From Fen-1254 sp963769605 (GTDB lineage: Bacteria; Bacteroidota; Ignavibacteria; UBA10030): a DNA stretch of 64,000 nt. The stretch lies in the NCBI GenBank assembly GCA_963769605.1, contig CAVYML010000001.1, positions 434,001-498,000 of the forward strand, read 5' to 3'. The position numbers and the translations under genes were made by a program. Numbering within the stretch: position 1 is the stretch's first letter; every line of letters begins with the position of its first letter. The notes under the pieces are model-generated. The model had not been told where the DNA came from, did no database searches, and saw only the letters and a list, made by a program, of their open reading frames with translations. Below, piece after piece: positions 62,421-64,000 of this stretch.

Positions 62421-62780
62421 ATGAGCGAGTTTAAAATTCATCACCGGAATAATGATAATATCAGTATTATGGATTTGAAAGGTTATCTCGATGCCCACAC
62501 GGCGCCGGATCTGGAAGGAGCCTTTCAAAAATTATTGGACGAAAAAAAATATAATATCATCGTCAATTGCAAGGAACTTTCATATATCAGCAGCGCCGGG
62601 CTGGGGGTTTTTATGGCGTATGTAGAGGATATCCGGAAGAACAGCGGTGATATCAAACTTACTAATATGCCTCCGAAGATTTACAATGTCTTCGATTTAC
62701 TCGGATTTCCTTTTTTGTATGAAATCTATAAGGAAGAAGGGGAAGCGTTATCCAAATTCAAAGAAACCAAAAATAAATGA
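62421..62780 (+). CDS. STAS-domain anti-sigma factor antagonist (RsbV-like)
   Basis: The 119 residues form one STAS domain: ISIMDLKGYLDAHTAPDLEGAF, then LSYISSAGLGVF with Ser58 at the position phosphorylated in SpoIIAA, and VFDLLGFPFLYEIY. Unphosphorylated antagonist would bind the kinase encoded next. An AAGGAG site precedes the ATG. With its neighbours it forms a complete partner-switching set. Confidence 0.92.
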   Translation: MSEFKIHHRNNDNISIMDLKGYLDAHTAPDLEGAFQKLLDEKKYNIIVNCKELSYISSAGLGVFMAYVEDIRKNSGDIKLTNMPPKIYNVFDLLGFPFLYEIYKEEGEALSKFKETKNK

Positions 62781-62795
62781 GAGATTGAGCACAAG

Positions 62796-63227
62796 GTGTT
62801 TGCGTATCCTCCAATATCGAAAAAATTCTTGAGCCGTACAGAACAACTGGAAGATGTCCGGGCATTCGTATCGGAAGCTGCCCGTCAGTTCGGTTTTTCC
62901 GATGAGGGAATTTCCAACATTATTCTGGCTGTCGATGAAGCGTGCACAAATATTATCAAACATGCGTATCAGAATGCACCGGATAAAGAGATTGAAATAC
63001 GTATTATAAGGGAGAAAAAAACGTTTGAAGTCCGGATCTTTGATAATGGAAAATCGTTCGATCCGGCTCTTCTCCGGAATCCCGACCTCAAGGAGTTTCT
63101 TGCACAGCACCGCCGGGGAGGGTTGGGAGTTTATCTTATGAAAAAATTGGTGGATGATGTAGAATACCATTTTATTCCGGGTCATACGAACGAAGTTCGA
63201 CTCAGAAAATATCTCCCGGCTTCGTAA
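62796..63227 (+). CDS. Anti-sigma regulatory serine kinase (RsbW-like HATPase)
   Basis: The 143 residues contain the GHKL ATPase signature: N-box NIILAVDEACTNIIKHAY, G1 box IFDNGKSFD and G2 box RRGGLGVYLM. It would phosphorylate the STAS protein and bind either it or a target sigma factor. The start is a GTG at 62796. No matching general-stress sigma gene is adjacent, so the output may be a different partner. Confidence 0.9.
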   Translation: MFAYPPISKKFLSRTEQLEDVRAFVSEAARQFGFSDEGISNIILAVDEACTNIIKHAYQNAPDKEIEIRIIREKKTFEVRIFDNGKSFDPALLRNPDLKEFLAQHRRGGLGVYLMKKLVDDVEYHFIPGHTNEVRLRKYLPAS

Positions 63228-63425
63228 GTTTCTATTCGTGTTCTATATTCCCATCTTTACCTTCTTTTAAAATCGGAACTCTTCTCTCTTAAATTTGTAT
63301 TTTGTTCTTGGAATTGGAACAGTAATGTGCGCTTTTGCAGGTTTCTTGGATTTCTATTTATTTATTTTCTATATTCGTTTTAGAGAGAGATCGTTCCATT
63401 TGAATGAACACGAAGGACAACTTCT

Positions 63426-64000
63426 ATGGATGCATTGTTTCTTGCCCGGCTGCAATTTGCACTTACTATCGGATTCCATTTCCTTTTTCCGCCGCTTTCT
63501 ATCGGCTTAAGCTGGCTGCTGGTTATTATGGAAGGTCTCGGATGGCGTAGGAATGATGACACCTATATTCGAATGGGCAAATATTTCGGCAAAATACTCG
63601 GCCTGACGTTTGCCGTCGGCGTTGCAACAGGTATCGTCATGGAGTTTCAATTTGGCACAAATTGGGCAGAGTACTCAAAATTTGTGGGAGACATTTTCGG
63701 CGCTCCCCTTGCTGCAGAAGGAGTCTTTGCCTTTTTCCTTGAATCCGGATTCTTAGGACTCTATCTTTTCGGGAGGAATAAAGTGTCAAAGGAGGTCCAT
63801 TGGTTCTCAAGCCTGATGGTTGCTGTTGGCGCCACGATCTCCGCTTTCTGGATCATCGTTGCAAATTCATGGCAGCAGACTCCCTCCGGATATGTCGTCC
63901 GAAACGGAAAGGCGGAGTTGACAAGCTTTTACGATGCGGTATTTAACCCATCGATGGCGGTGCGCTATCTGCATACAGTCGATGCCGCATTGATTTCGGG
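63426..64000 (+). CDS. cydA: Cytochrome bd oxidase subunit I (3' end outside window)
   Basis: The frame from the ATG at 63426 (AAGGA site upstream) runs past the window end. It reads MDALFLARLQFALTIGFHFLFPP, with the conserved His of heme b595, then GIVMEFQFGTNWAEYS, GAPLAAEGVFAFFLESGFLG with the conserved Glu, and NSWQQTPSGY. These are standard CydA blocks. The enzyme reduces oxygen with quinol and tolerates low oxygen, which suits a menaquinone-using organism with an Hdr-Flx system. A cydB is expected downstream. Confidence 0.93.
   Translation, partial: MDALFLARLQFALTIGFHFLFPPLSIGLSWLLVIMEGLGWRRNDDTYIRMGKYFGKILGLTFAVGVATGIVMEFQFGTNWAEYSKFVGDIFGAPLAAEGVFAFFLESGFLGLYLFGRNKVSKEVHWFSSLMVAVGATISAFWIIVANSWQQTPSGYVVRNGKAELTSFYDAVFNPSMAVRYLHTVDAALIS

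Overview
The window looks like a chromosome segment from a Gram-negative bacterium of the Bacteroidota/Chlorobiota/Ignavibacteriota neighbourhood. I assign this from gene content, with moderate confidence and no database search. The pointers are a TonB-dependent receptor with a carboxypeptidase-like N-terminal domain, Big_5-type lipoproteins with a PTGGP motif, PorV/DUF5723-like outer-membrane proteins, DUF3467, HslVU, RpoN, and a split nuoABCDEF set. Both coding strands are densely packed, with many ATGA overlaps and several TTG/GTG starts.

Layout. 1-1.5 kb: end of an aldo/keto reductase and a small secreted protein. 1.9-8.8 kb: hdrCBA followed by flxDCBA, encoding a soluble heterodisulfide-reductase-like / flavin oxidoreductase complex expected to bifurcate electrons from NADH. 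8.9-11.8 kb: a HAD phosphatase and a GH3 glycosidase. 11.8-19.1 kb (minus strand): a housekeeping run trmH-like, exonuclease, AI-2E transporter, recX, recA, thpR, cinA, pgpA, pgsA, rpmB. 19.4-23.5 kb: tsaD, chorismate mutase, mltG and an Ig-like lipoprotein. 23.6-28.2 kb: nuoABCDEF without nuoG-N. 28.7-36.2 kb: an ECF sigma/anti-sigma pair, a TPR protein, DUF3467 and two envelope proteins. 36.4-43.2 kb (minus): glmM, a frameshifted dprA, DUF3109, rpoN, hslV and hslU. 43.2-44.8 kb: an IS110-family element. 44.8-47.3 kb (minus): menG, mqnD-like and an amidohydrolase. 47.5-55.3 kb: tatD, a large TonB receptor, small secreted proteins, a second ECF sigma/anti-sigma pair and an HTH protein. 55.7-60.3 kb is a decayed accessory patch: an internally deleted IS66 copy with perfect 13-bp ends, a beheaded gene fragment, tRNA-Arg and a MATE pseudogene. 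60.3-64 kb: RsbU/RsbV/RsbW-like partner-switching genes and the start of cydA.

The energy genes make a coherent set. NADH can feed Flx-Hdr, NuoEF/NuoABCD and a menaquinone pool (MqnD-like, MenG), with a bd-type oxidase as a possible terminal oxidase.

Three signals are not explained by ordinary genes. (1) Degenerate 7-bp repeat tracts (consensus NNNRAAY) and related short-period tracts begin at or inside the ends of genes and separate cistrons of otherwise tightly packed operons; one tract has itself been split by the IS110 element. (2) The IS110-family element has 13-bp inverted repeats and a strongly folded leader that can hide its own Shine-Dalgarno site; both non-coding ends are candidates for a guide (bridge/seek) RNA. 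(3) A 139-bp palindromic element has CTTTGTAGCCG ends, with shorter relatives elsewhere in the window.
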